Of a stretch of DNA of 32,793 nt, positions 1 through 7,661 are shown piece after piece. Made by a program: the position numbers and the translations under genes. The first letter of the stretch is position 1; the number at the start of each line of letters is the position of its first letter. This DNA is from Actinomycetota bacterium (lineage in GTDB: Bacteria; Actinomycetota; Humimicrobiia; Humimicrobiales; Humimicrobiaceae): contig DUQM01000056.1 in the NCBI GenBank assembly GCA_012837825.1, positions 1 to 32,793 on the forward strand. Reading direction: 5' to 3'. The notes under the pieces were generated by a model. It was not told where the DNA came from and did not search any database. It worked only from the letters and a program-made list of their open reading frames with translations.

Positions 1-86
1 AATATATTAATAAAAGTATTAATACAATTTACGTTTTTTAAGATAGGTAAAAAAATTTAACCGGGAGTAGCGTTGCTCTTTTAAGC

Positions 87-140
87 AAAGAAGTATTTTA
101 TATCTATAAAAGATATAAGAAACTTCTTTTTTATTTTTTT
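87..140 (+). terminator. Strong intrinsic terminator of an off-window upstream gene
   Basis: A long hairpin is visible: outer arms AAAGAAGT (87-94) and ACTTCTTT (122-129), a single A/A mismatch (95/121), then inner arms 96-105 and 111-120 that pair with one G-U wobble, closing on the loop ATAAA (106-110). A T-rich tract follows at 130-140. The shape is that of a rho-independent terminator reading on the plus strand. It presumably ends a gene lying left of the window, because no coding sequence is seen before it. Confidence 0.75.
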
Positions 141-202
141 AGGGAAAAGTAATTAGCGAAAGAGTAAAAAATTGAGTTATGTCCATTATGTCCAAAATAT
201 GA

Positions 203-458
203 TGTTCGGTTATTAGAAAGAATTCCAATAAGACTGAATTTCTTCAGGCTGTAAAAGAAGTTCCATACATGTATTGGAATCCGTTTTTGGCATCATTCCA
301 GATATGTCAGGGCAGAAATACCGGAGAGAAAGAAAAATAATTAAGGAATGCTCATATATTATAATTGCAGTGTTTATAAAAGTTGCTGAAGCATTGCTGA
401 AACAATGCTTGCTCAGGGGATTGCTTGGCAGCTGCATCTGGCAATTAATATATTTTAA
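203..458 (+). pseudogene. gdhA: Relic of hexameric glutamate dehydrogenase (two ends, middle deleted)
   Basis: Not an intact gene. From 203 the frame reads VIRKNSNKTEFLQAVKEV and, a few residues on, WNPFL. This matches the N-terminal start of GdhA-type glutamate dehydrogenase (E. coli has KRDPNQTEFAQAVREV followed by WPFLEQNP). A second frame at 364-393 reads IAVFIKVAEA, and a third at 402-425 reads TMLAQGIA, together matching the GdhA C-terminus (NIAGFVKVADAMLAQG). The roughly 380 central residues are missing. The last frame change is explained by an 11-bp tandem duplication: GCTGAA occurs at 385-390 and again at 396-401. Family assignment comes from remembered GdhA sequence, not from a search. 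The open frames here should not be annotated as proteins. Confidence 0.72.
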
Positions 459-467
459 AAATAAATA

Positions 468-509
468 ACAACAAGCCTGTAAAGAGATAAATCTGTCCAG
501 GCTTGTTGT
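468..509 (-). terminator. Intrinsic terminator of the OYE-family gene
   Basis: Perfect 12-bp inverted repeat ACAACAAGCCTG (468-479) / CAGGCTTGTTGT (498-509) with an 18-nt loop. Read on the minus strand it lies just after the stop codon of the oxidoreductase gene at 528 and is followed by a T-rich run (complement of 467-446). This is the expected position and form for its rho-independent terminator. Confidence 0.85.
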
Positions 510-527
510 ATAAAAAGTTTCTTTTAT

Positions 528-1769
528 TTATGTCCTTTTGGCTTTAAGAAGACCTTCTTCTCTTCTTATTTTTCTCAGAGCTTCCACATATTCTTTGTCA
601 TAAGTGCAGCAACCCACATTTTTCTGCCTTATAAGAAGTTCGATACACTGATCACATGCTGTGCACCATTTTACTTCATCATCTCTGTTTTCCTTCATTT
701 TTGCTGCCATTGCCGAATCAGCCAGAGACTGTCTTCCAATGGCAATCATATCCGTGACCCCGTCTTTTATATTCCTGTTGCCCCAGTATCTGATTGAAGC
801 CTCTTCTTTTTTAACGGCCTGGAGATTATTGTTGCCGTTATTTAATACTGAATATGCGGAGCCTATAACCACAGTTTCAGGCTTTAAAACACTTCTGACT
901 GCTTTCTGGAATGTAAAATGCAGATAGACATCATCAGGTATTTTTTTGTCAGGCTGAGATAATGCAAGGGTAATAGACGGGCAACCCGCAGACACCAGTA
1001 TATAGTCTGCACCTCTTGCTTCCAGATTTTTTACAAGATCAAGAGACTCACTGATGTCCATCAGGGATGAATCCGGTCCAGCGCTTCCGCAACCACCGGG
1101 AAATCCTTCCCATACAGATACTTTTGAACCAATTATGAAAGCCGGATCATTTATTTCTTTCTGAATTCTCTCATAAATAGTATAAGCAAATCTTGTCCTG
1201 TTTTCCCAGGAGCCACCAAATTTCCATTTCCTGTCATTGTAAGGCCTGAGTATCTGGGAACCAAGGTAGCCATGGCATAGTTTCATGTCAATACCATCAG
1301 CGCCGGCAGCATGAGCAATTTTTGCGGAAATAACAAAATCATCCATAATTTTTTCCATTGCTTCCTCTGTCAGCAGTTCTCCTCCGAAACCCGGCAAAGG
1401 TTTTACAGTAACTCTTTTAGAGAAATCGGGATGGCTTATTTCGCCTGAATGAGTCAGCTGGAATAGAAATATTGTCTTCGGATTTATCGACTTCATCTCC
1501 TTCACAAATTTTGCAAGAGCTTTTTCGTTTTTTGGCATGATGCTAAGCTGCATTTTTCTTGAACGGCTTTCATATCCTATTGTGATAGCTTCAAGAACAA
1601 CTACTCCTGAGCCGCCTTCAAAATGTTTTCTGTATCTTCTGTAAGTTTTTTCACCCGGATTTCCTTCTTCGTCCGCATCGCAACATTCCATTGCATTAAT
1701 TGCAATTCTGTTTTCAGAAATCTTGCTTCCTATTTTAACAGGCCGGAAAAGGTAGTTGGTTTCACTCAT
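528..1769 (-). CDS. NADH:flavin oxidoreductase, Old Yellow Enzyme family, single-domain with Cys cluster motif
   Basis: A 413-residue TIM-barrel flavoenzyme of the OYE family. The hallmark block HAAGADGIDMKLCHGYLGSQ is followed by LRPYNDRKWKFGGSWENR, the usual substrate/FMN-binding region. Near the C-terminus WCTACDQC plus a further Cys gives C-x2-C-x2-C-x11-C. This is close to the [4Fe-4S] ligand spacing of trimethylamine dehydrogenase and 2,4-dienoyl-CoA reductase. Unlike those enzymes, the protein ends soon after the cluster and lacks the C-terminal NAD(P)H/FAD-binding domains, so electrons must come from a partner. The start ATG at 1769 has GGGAG at 1780-1776. The gene is monocistronic with its own terminator at 468-509. 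Substrate is unknown; an enoate, enone or amine reductase role is possible. Confidence 0.88.
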   Translation of the reverse strand: MSETNYLFRPVKIGSKISENRIAINAMECCDADEEGNPGEKTYRRYRKHFEGGSGVVVLEAITIGYESRSRKMQLSIMPKNEKALAKFVKEMKSINPKTIFLFQLTHSGEISHPDFSKRVTVKPLPGFGGELLTEEAMEKIMDDFVISAKIAHAAGADGIDMKLCHGYLGSQILRPYNDRKWKFGGSWENRTRFAYTIYERIQKEINDPAFIIGSKVSVWEGFPGGCGSAGPDSSLMDISESLDLVKNLEARGADYILVSAGCPSITLALSQPDKKIPDDVYLHFTFQKAVRSVLKPETVVIGSAYSVLNNGNNNLQAVKKEEASIRYWGNRNIKDGVTDMIAIGRQSLADSAMAAKMKENRDDEVKWCTACDQCIELLIRQKNVGCCTYDKEYVEALRKIRREEGLLKAKRT

Positions 1770-1885
1770 TTTAATCTCCCTTCAAAAATATTTTATTATA
1801 TTGAGACCGAGATTATCTATTATGAAATTTACTCTATTTTATTATTATTTAACGTAAATGAATATACTGACTTGGGATAAAACCG

Positions 1886-1920
1886 GTAATATACCAGTAA
1901 AATAATAGTATATTACTTTT
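1886..1920. repeat. Perfect inverted repeat in divergent intergenic region
   Basis: GTAATATAC (1886-1894) and GTATATTAC (1908-1916) form a perfect 9-bp inverted repeat with a 13-nt loop, followed by TTTT. It lies about 115 nt upstream of the OYE gene start on the other strand. It could be an operator for that gene or a weak plus-strand terminator; the AT-rich stem favours neither strongly. Confidence 0.4.
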
Positions 1921-1951
1921 AAAAAACCTTGTAATTTTTCTTTTCCTCTGA

Positions 1952-2172
1952 AAAAGAACTTTCAGTACGGTATCCTGCTTCCGCATAGTGATTTTGTGCT
2001 ATGATAAACCTGAAATGCTTCCTGCCGATAAAGGTTTTTTTAAATTGCTTTCTGGCAGTCCATCATGATTTATATTTCTATTGATGAGCTTATAGCAGTC
2101 TCAAAATCCTTCGGTTTCAGCCACATATCTATTCTTAGCTTTATCGGAGTAATTATAAGGAAGCACAGCTGA
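1952..2172 (+). pseudogene. Possible unidentified gene relic (two coding-like frames)
   Basis: Two successive open frames have coding-like composition but no usual start or length. Frame one is open from 1952 and ends YDKPEMLPADKGFFKLLSGS at a TGA (2066-2068). Frame two opens at an ATG overlapping that stop (2065-2067), reads MIYISIDELIAVSKSFGFSH and stops at 2172 after 35 residues. A -1 frame change would join them. I do not recognise the family. The rest of the 655-nt gap (1770-2424) shows only an inverted repeat at 1886-1920, a 16-nt perfect palindrome GCTTATTATAATAAGC at 2208-2223, and the tandem duplications at 2272-2325. Confidence 0.25.
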
Positions 2173-2271
2173 TCCTGCCGATTATCCGGGTGATGCAGTA
2201 ACTTTAAGCTTATTATAATAAGCCTCTTTCCGGCAAAATGAGATACAGGTAATATGCGATTATATAAAGTG

Positions 2272-2325
2272 TTCTTATCCTGGAAGTATTCTTATCCTGG
2301 CGATAAATTTGGATTAAATTTGGAT
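2272..2325. repeat. Two consecutive direct duplications upstream of the aminotransferase
   Basis: TTCTTATCCTGG occurs at 2272-2283 and again at 2289-2300 (period 17). Directly after, TAAATTTGGAT occurs twice in perfect tandem at 2304-2314 and 2315-2325. The block ends 99 nt before the aminotransferase start, a plausible place for repeated regulator sites or a recent slippage product. Confidence 0.7.
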
Positions 2326-2424
2326 ATATAAACTATATTTTATTTACTTAAAATACTTATTAATATATTATATATTTCCTAAATTATTTCAGATCTTTGG
2401 AATTTCTAAAAATCGGAGGAAAAT

Positions 2425-3645
2425 ATGTCTGACAATAGTTATGATTTTAATAAAATACTTTCCCAAAGATCGCAGAATCTTGAGGAAAGTCCTACTTTCG
2501 CACTTGAAAAAAAGATAGATGCGTTTGATTTGAAATTAAAAAAAGAGGGCAAATTTGTTATCAGGTTTGGAATAGGCCAGCCTGATTTTAATACACCTGA
2601 AAATATTAAAGATGCTGCCAGGACTGCAATTGATGAAAACAAGACAAAATATACTACATCAACTGGTATAAAAGAACTCAAGAATGCAATTCTGGAAAAA
2701 TTCAGAAAAGAAAATAATCTTGACTATGAATTGGAAAATATTTTTGTCGGCAATGGTGCGAAACAGGTTCTTGATGTGATTATCAGAACTTTTGTAAACA
2801 GGGACGACATAGTTCTTGTACCGGTGCCTTACTGGGTAAGTTATACCCAGCAGATTATCCTGTCAGAAGGAAAGCCTGTTTTTATCAGATGCAATAAAGA
2901 TCTTAAGATAGATTTAAATGAACTGGAAAAAACATGCAGCAAATATAAAGGCAGGATAAAGCTGATAATACTGAATAGCCCGAATAATCCCAGTGGCGCA
3001 GTCTATAGCAAAAGTGAACTGAAGGCTATAGGGGAAATATGCGCAAAACATGGTATTTTTATAATATCAGACGAAGTATATGAAAAATTTATTTATGGGG
3101 ATGCAAAACATTACAGCATTGCCGCATTCAGTGAAGAATTAAAAAAAATAACCATTACCGTCAATGCCGTTTCAAAAACATATTCCATGACAGGATGGAG
3201 AATAGGTTATTGCGCTGCTGCCGGGGAAATAATCAGCCAGATGGCAAAGATTCAGGATCAGGCTGCATCAAATCCCTGTACGCCTGCGCAGTGGGCAGCG
3301 GTTGAAGCTCTTGCGGGAAGCCAGGAATCAGTAAGCGCCATGAAAGCTGAGTATGAGAAAAGAAGAGACTATATTTTCAAAAGGCTTGGCAGTATAAAGA
3401 ATATAAGGTGTACTCTTCCTGAAGGAGCTTTTTATATATTTCCTGATATCTCGGGATTCTTTAACAAGACAATAAAAAATTCTTTTGATTTTGCAGACCA
3501 ACTTCTTGAAAATGATCTGGTAGCCGTGGTTCCCGGCGCTGCTTTTGGTGATGATAGATTTATAAGGATAAGTTATGCTGTGTCGATGGATAATATTAAA
3601 GAAGGTGTTGACCGGTTTGAAAATTTCTGTAAAAAGATTTCATAG
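2425..3645 (+). CDS. Class I/II PLP-dependent aminotransferase (aspartate aminotransferase type)
   Basis: A 406-residue fold-type I aminotransferase that should transfer an amino group between an amino acid and a 2-oxo acid using pyridoxal phosphate in the cytoplasm. Visible family motifs are IRFGIGQPDFNTPENI near the N-terminus, LNSPNNPSGAVY (substrate/PLP Asn), SDEVYEKFIY (Asp and Tyr contacting PLP) and NAVSKTYSMTGWRIGY with the Schiff-base lysine at residue 251. The C-terminus ends with RFIRISYAVS, where the Arg typically binds substrate carboxylate. The layout matches subgroup Ib aspartate/prephenate aminotransferases, but precise specificity cannot be read from sequence. The ATG at 2425 has CGGAGG 5 nt upstream. 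An N-terminal extension of about 20 residues precedes the usual start of the family. The protease gene follows after 55 nt. Confidence 0.9.
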   Translation: MSDNSYDFNKILSQRSQNLEESPTFALEKKIDAFDLKLKKEGKFVIRFGIGQPDFNTPENIKDAARTAIDENKTKYTTSTGIKELKNAILEKFRKENNLDYELENIFVGNGAKQVLDVIIRTFVNRDDIVLVPVPYWVSYTQQIILSEGKPVFIRCNKDLKIDLNELEKTCSKYKGRIKLIILNSPNNPSGAVYSKSELKAIGEICAKHGIFIISDEVYEKFIYGDAKHYSIAAFSEELKKITITVNAVSKTYSMTGWRIGYCAAAGEIISQMAKIQDQAASNPCTPAQWAAVEALAGSQESVSAMKAEYEKRRDYIFKRLGSIKNIRCTLPEGAFYIFPDISGFFNKTIKNSFDFADQLLENDLVAVVPGAAFGDDRFIRISYAVSMDNIKEGVDRFENFCKKIS

Positions 3646-3700
3646 TTGACTGCAAAACATTATAATTTAAATGAGCAACATAATCTAGATAGATTCAAAA

Positions 3701-5197
3701 ATGAAAAGGTTTTTAAAAACAGGTCTGTTTTTTGTTATTGCTTTTATTGTTATTATTTTTCTGCCATATAATATTTATTCCCAGGATAATATTGATACCG
3801 AGGCACAGCTCACAATTCAGGACAAGGTTCTTATGGTCCAGCCCTCGGTATGCTTTGTCTCTACATTCTGGTCTGCGAGAGTATATGACGATAATACTGA
3901 AAAATGGAGCGAACCTTATTATTACGGTCCGGTTTGCGGAACAGGGTTTTGCGTCAATTCCGAAACAGGCCATATAATCACTGCCGGACATGTCGTAGAC
4001 ATACCTTACAATACATTGAAAAGGGAGATACTTGACCGGTATATTCTGGATGAATATCCGGACGATTATTACGAATTATCTGAATCAGACTGGGATACTA
4101 TTTTCATTTTCTTTAAGGTGGAGGGAATACAGAAAAGCGCTCCGGACAGAAAGATATTTGTACAGTTCAACCAGGCTGTTGCCTCAATACCTGTGGAAAA
4201 GGATGAAAAATTCATACGGGCAGAGTTAATAGAATTAAGTGACAGGAAAAATAAAGATATTGCAATGATACAGATTCAGCCTGTGGCGGGAAAAGCTCTT
4301 TCTGCAGCAATTATTGCTGATTCTTCAAGTGTAGAAATTCTGGATCCGGTAAAAATCATCGGATATCCCTGGACTTCTGAAATAGGACAGGATAATCCTT
4401 TAAATACAACTGTAACGAGCGGAACTCTTAGCGGAAATATAATGATTGCAGGGAATCAGCTTATACAGATACAGGGAGATGCCAGACCCGGGAATAGCGG
4501 AGGACCTGTTCTTAATCTCTCAGGTGAGGTAATAGGTATTATTACAAATGCCACAGACGAAACAAATAACTATCTCAGACCGGGCAATGATATAAAAGTC
4601 GTTATGGGAAAGGTAGCAAACAAAACCGGGACTATTGATGAGGAATGGAAAACAGGACTTTTAATGTTCAGGCAGAAACATTACAGCGAGGCGATAAAAC
4701 ATTTCAGCAATGTATTAAATCTTAACCAGACTCATTTCCTTGCTCAGGAATATAAGGCAAAAGCTCAGAACAGTATTGCTGACGACATCCCTCTGGTTCC
4801 TGAGGAAAGCGTATCTGATATAAAGGAAACCATGGAAGCGGCAGATACGGAAACAAGCACATCGACTACTTTGGATTTTGAGAAAACTGTCAGAAAAAAA
4901 GAGGGAAGAATCGGACTCTTAACTATAATATTTATTGTTACAGGTTTCATACTTCTTGTTGCAGCTGCTGTGTCGGTTTTTATTTTTTTAAGGAAAAGAA
5001 ATTTAAAGAAAAAAATCTTAAAAAACCGCAATATTGCTGAACCTGCAGAGCCAGTGATTACAGTTGAAGAACTGAAGGCAACAAGAAAGACCGGACTTAA
5101 AGACGGAAAAGAAGAATTATTCTGTTCAAACTGTGGTGCAACTGTTAAGAAAAACCAGCCGTTCTGTTCACAATGTGGAGCAAAACTTAACCCTTAA
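3701..5197 (+). CDS. Membrane-tethered trypsin-like serine protease with C-terminal zinc ribbon
   Basis: A 498-residue protein. Residues 1-28 form a signal peptide or membrane anchor. A trypsin-like (DegP/S1C-type) domain follows with a complete catalytic triad: His97 in ITAGHVVD, Asp186 in NKDIAMIQ and Ser266 in ARPGNSGGPV. There is no PDZ domain. Instead, one TPR-like helical hairpin (about residues 315-355) and a Ser/Thr-rich linker lead to a second transmembrane segment near 403-429. Beyond it a basic, charged stretch ends in a double-CxxC zinc ribbon (CSNCG and CSQCG, about 474-495). Predicted topology puts the protease outside and the zinc ribbon in the cytoplasm. No clear Shine-Dalgarno precedes the ATG, which was chosen because it gives a good signal peptide. 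A signalling or envelope-stress role is inference. Confidence 0.85.
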   Translation: MKRFLKTGLFFVIAFIVIIFLPYNIYSQDNIDTEAQLTIQDKVLMVQPSVCFVSTFWSARVYDDNTEKWSEPYYYGPVCGTGFCVNSETGHIITAGHVVDIPYNTLKREILDRYILDEYPDDYYELSESDWDTIFIFFKVEGIQKSAPDRKIFVQFNQAVASIPVEKDEKFIRAELIELSDRKNKDIAMIQIQPVAGKALSAAIIADSSSVEILDPVKIIGYPWTSEIGQDNPLNTTVTSGTLSGNIMIAGNQLIQIQGDARPGNSGGPVLNLSGEVIGIITNATDETNNYLRPGNDIKVVMGKVANKTGTIDEEWKTGLLMFRQKHYSEAIKHFSNVLNLNQTHFLAQEYKAKAQNSIADDIPLVPEESVSDIKETMEAADTETSTSTTLDFEKTVRKKEGRIGLLTIIFIVTGFILLVAAAVSVFIFLRKRNLKKKILKNRNIAEPAEPVITVEELKATRKTGLKDGKEELFCSNCGATVKKNQPFCSQCGAKLNP

Positions 5198-5289
5198 ACA
5201 ATAACTTCGGATACAGGCTTGAAAGTATTGATATTTTTAAATCGGTGTGCAATATTTATTAAAATATTAACAGCATAAATCTATAAAAA

Positions 5290-6717
5290 ATGAAAACTTT
5301 TAATAATAAAGCAGAATGTGAAGACAAACTAAAAAGTCTTTATAAGTTCAATGAAATTTTATTGGAGAATTCTCCCAATGGTATTGTTGTTTTAAACCCC
5401 GATACTTCAATCGAATACGTAAATCCTGCTTTTGAGAAACTGACAGATTTTATGTCCGATGAAATAATCGGTACCAAACCCCCATATCCCTGGTGGGAGA
5501 AGAATGAAATACCGGAAACCTTGAAAGTATTTTCAAAACTGACATCAGGGGAACTATCAAAAGGTGAAGTATCCTACAGGTCAAAAAAAGGGAAAAAACT
5601 TAAAGTAATCGTTTTTCACACTATTTTTAAGGAAGATGGCAAAGTCAGGTATTATATTGCAAATATAGTAGACGCTACCGAAGAAAAAAAGAAAGAAAAG
5701 AAACTTGAGTACATTTCTTTCCACGACAACCTTACAGGAATTTATAACAGGGCTTATTTTAATGAGGAAATCAAAAGGTTAAGCAAAAGCAGGCTTTATC
5801 CTGTCAGCATAATAATCGGTGATATAAACAGTTTGAAACTGATAAATGACGTATTTGGCCATGACAAAGGAGACCTCCTGCTAAAGAAAATAGCGAAGAT
5901 AATAAAAAAATGCTGCAGAAATGAGGATATAGTATCCAGGTGGGGCGGAGATGAATTTTCTGTAATATTACCGAAAACAAATAAGGAAACAGCAAAAAAT
6001 ATTATTTTGAGGATAAAAAAACTCTGCAGTCAGGAATCCATTAACAAACTGCCTGCAAGCATCTCTCTTGGTGCTGCAACTATTGAAACCGGAAGGCAGA
6101 ATATAAAACTTGTAATAAAAGAAGCAGAAGAAAAAATGTATGATGCAAAACTGATGGAAAGTAAACATGTGACTAATCTGATTATAGAGGAAATCGAAAA
6201 TCTACTTACAAGCAGGAACATTGAGAGCAGGAACCATATCAACCGTCTGACGGAGATGGCAAAAAAAACTGCTTCTTTCATTAACCTTAAAAAAAGTGAA
6301 ACCAGAAATCTTGAGTTTTTATGCAAATTTCATGATCTCGGTAAAATAACGATACCGGAGAGCATAATAATGAAAGCTGACAAACTTCTTGATAAAGAAT
6401 ACAGATTAATAAAGAAAAACCCTGTTATGGGCAGCAGAATAATTGAATCATCCCCAAAAATTGCACATATATCGGAACTGATTCTTTCCTATCATGAAAG
6501 ATGGGATGGAAAGGGCTATCCGAGAGGATTAAAAGGAAAGGAGATCCCATATCTTTCCAGGCTTTTTTCCATAATAAACAGTTATGATGCAATGACTTCT
6601 CAAGATATTTTATACAGGAAGCCCAAAACAAAGGAAGAAGCAGTAGAAGAATTAAAGGCATGTGCAGGAACACAGTTTGATCCTGAGCTGGTAGAGGAAT
6701 TCATAAAAACTATTTAA
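5290..6717 (+). CDS. PAS-GGDEF-HD-GYP protein, c-di-GMP synthesis and hydrolysis
   Basis: A 475-residue soluble signalling protein with three domains. An N-terminal PAS sensor (about 15-130) contains LLENSPNGIVVLNPD. The GGDEF diguanylate cyclase (about 140-300) has intact GGDEF at 219-223 and the inhibitory I-site RNED at 210-213, five residues upstream as in product-inhibited cyclases. The C-terminal HD-GYP phosphodiesterase (about 315-475) has His348-Asp349 (FHDLGK), His402-Glu403 and GYP at 409-411 (YHERWDGKGYPRGL). Both catalytic domains look active on paper, so the PAS domain probably decides which one dominates. No transmembrane segment is seen. No obvious Shine-Dalgarno precedes the ATG at 5290. 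The gene stands alone between the protease and the FAH-family gene. Confidence 0.92.
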   Translation: MKTFNNKAECEDKLKSLYKFNEILLENSPNGIVVLNPDTSIEYVNPAFEKLTDFMSDEIIGTKPPYPWWEKNEIPETLKVFSKLTSGELSKGEVSYRSKKGKKLKVIVFHTIFKEDGKVRYYIANIVDATEEKKKEKKLEYISFHDNLTGIYNRAYFNEEIKRLSKSRLYPVSIIIGDINSLKLINDVFGHDKGDLLLKKIAKIIKKCCRNEDIVSRWGGDEFSVILPKTNKETAKNIILRIKKLCSQESINKLPASISLGAATIETGRQNIKLVIKEAEEKMYDAKLMESKHVTNLIIEEIENLLTSRNIESRNHINRLTEMAKKTASFINLKKSETRNLEFLCKFHDLGKITIPESIIMKADKLLDKEYRLIKKNPVMGSRIIESSPKIAHISELILSYHERWDGKGYPRGLKGKEIPYLSRLFSIINSYDAMTSQDILYRKPKTKEEAVEELKACAGTQFDPELVEEFIKTI

Positions 6718-6751
6718 AATTTTTCAAACTGTCAGAAAATTACAAATACTC

Positions 6752-6787
6752 CATACATATATATACATATACATACATATATATATC
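6752..6787. repeat. CATA/TA simple-sequence tract
   Basis: A run of CATA, TA and CATACATATATA units just after the GGDEF/HD-GYP gene. It is a low-complexity AT microsatellite in a 192-nt spacer with no other recognisable feature. Confidence 0.6.
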
Positions 6788-6909
6788 AGAATATTGTTAA
6801 TTATTTTGTTTTAAATAGTTTTAAATAATATATGAAATAGCAATTTATTAGAAAAATAAATAAAATAAGCTATAAGATCGATATTATAAATAAGGTAAAA
6901 GGGAATGTA

Positions 6910-7578
6910 ATGAATAAATTCAATATCACCACCTATAAACCCGGGAAAATAGTATGTGTCGGGATGAATTATAAAAGCCATATCAGCGAACAGGATGGAA
7001 GATTTCCGGATAAACCTGTCTTGTTTTGCAAGGCAGGAACGAGTCTTGCAAAGAATGGTGACAATATCTTATGCCCTGAAGAAGTAAATGAGCTTGATTA
7101 TGAGGTGGAGCTTGCAGTTGTAATGGGAAAAAAAGCAAAAAACGTCGGTGCCGCCGATATAAATGATTATATCTATGGCTATACAATAATGAATGACATA
7201 ACAGCTAGGGATATTCAGAAAAAAGAAGGGCAATGGTTCAGGGCAAAAAGTTTTGATACTTTTGCGCCCGTGGGGCCGGAAATAATTTCTGCAGAGCTCA
7301 TTAAAGATCCGGATAATATTAGTCTGAGAAGTTACGTGAATGGTGAGCTGAGACAGGAATCAAATACTTCGGATATGATTTTTAGTGTTTATGAACTTGT
7401 TTCCTTTATATCGAGATCCATGACTCTTGAAGAAGGTGATCTGATTTCTACAGGCACTCCGGCGGGAGTGGGAGCTTTTATGAAGCAGAAAAGTTTTCTG
7501 AAGGATGGAGACATAATAACCTGCCATATTGATAATATCGGAGATCTTGTAAACAAAGTCATAAAAAATAATCTATGA
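6910..7578 (+). CDS. Fumarylacetoacetate hydrolase family protein (FAHD1/acylpyruvase-like)
   Basis: A 222-residue member of the FAH superfamily, metal-dependent enzymes that hydrolyse, decarboxylate or isomerise 2-oxo/enol acids. Conserved elements in order are VGMNYKSH, LDYEVELAVVMGKKAKNV with the two metal-binding Glu residues, the metal-binding Asp in GYTIMNDITARDIQ, RAKSFDTFAPVGPEI, and GDLISTGTPAGVG near the C-terminus. The short length fits the single-domain FAHD1/acylpyruvase/HpcE-like group rather than full fumarylacetoacetase. The ATG at 6910 has only a weak purine-rich AAAGGGA upstream. It lies 83 nt before the corrinoid-associated genes, but that gap carries a strong promoter, so it may be a separate transcription unit. 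Substrate unknown. Confidence 0.88.
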   Translation: MNKFNITTYKPGKIVCVGMNYKSHISEQDGRFPDKPVLFCKAGTSLAKNGDNILCPEEVNELDYEVELAVVMGKKAKNVGAADINDYIYGYTIMNDITARDIQKKEGQWFRAKSFDTFAPVGPEIISAELIKDPDNISLRSYVNGELRQESNTSDMIFSVYELVSFISRSMTLEEGDLISTGTPAGVGAFMKQKSFLKDGDIITCHIDNIGDLVNKVIKNNL

Positions 7579-7585
7579 TTATTTT

Positions 7586-7614
7586 TTGAAAATTTGATAA
7601 TTTCCCCTTATAAT
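7586..7614 (+). promoter_or_regulatory. Sigma-70-type promoter of the corrinoid/URO-D cluster
   Basis: TTGAAA (7586-7591), a 17-nt spacer and a perfect TATAAT (7609-7614) lie 47 nt before the ATG of the first URO-D gene. This is the best consensus promoter in the window. It suggests that the URO-D, URO-D, corrinoid protein and aldolase genes form an operon starting here. Confidence 0.7.
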
Positions 7615-7661
7615 CTAATTATTAATTAAAAAAACGTTTTTTTATATTTAAAGGGGTTTTT

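Noticed and set aside
274-468. A 64-codon plus-strand open frame that could be called a small protein
   Set aside because: It spans the gdhA relic and mixes an unrelated N-terminus with the C-terminal GdhA remnant; not an intact gene.
6718-6909. Riboswitch (cobalamin type) ahead of the corrinoid cluster
   Set aside because: The spacer is AT-rich with a simple repeat and shows no B12-box-like conserved stretch.
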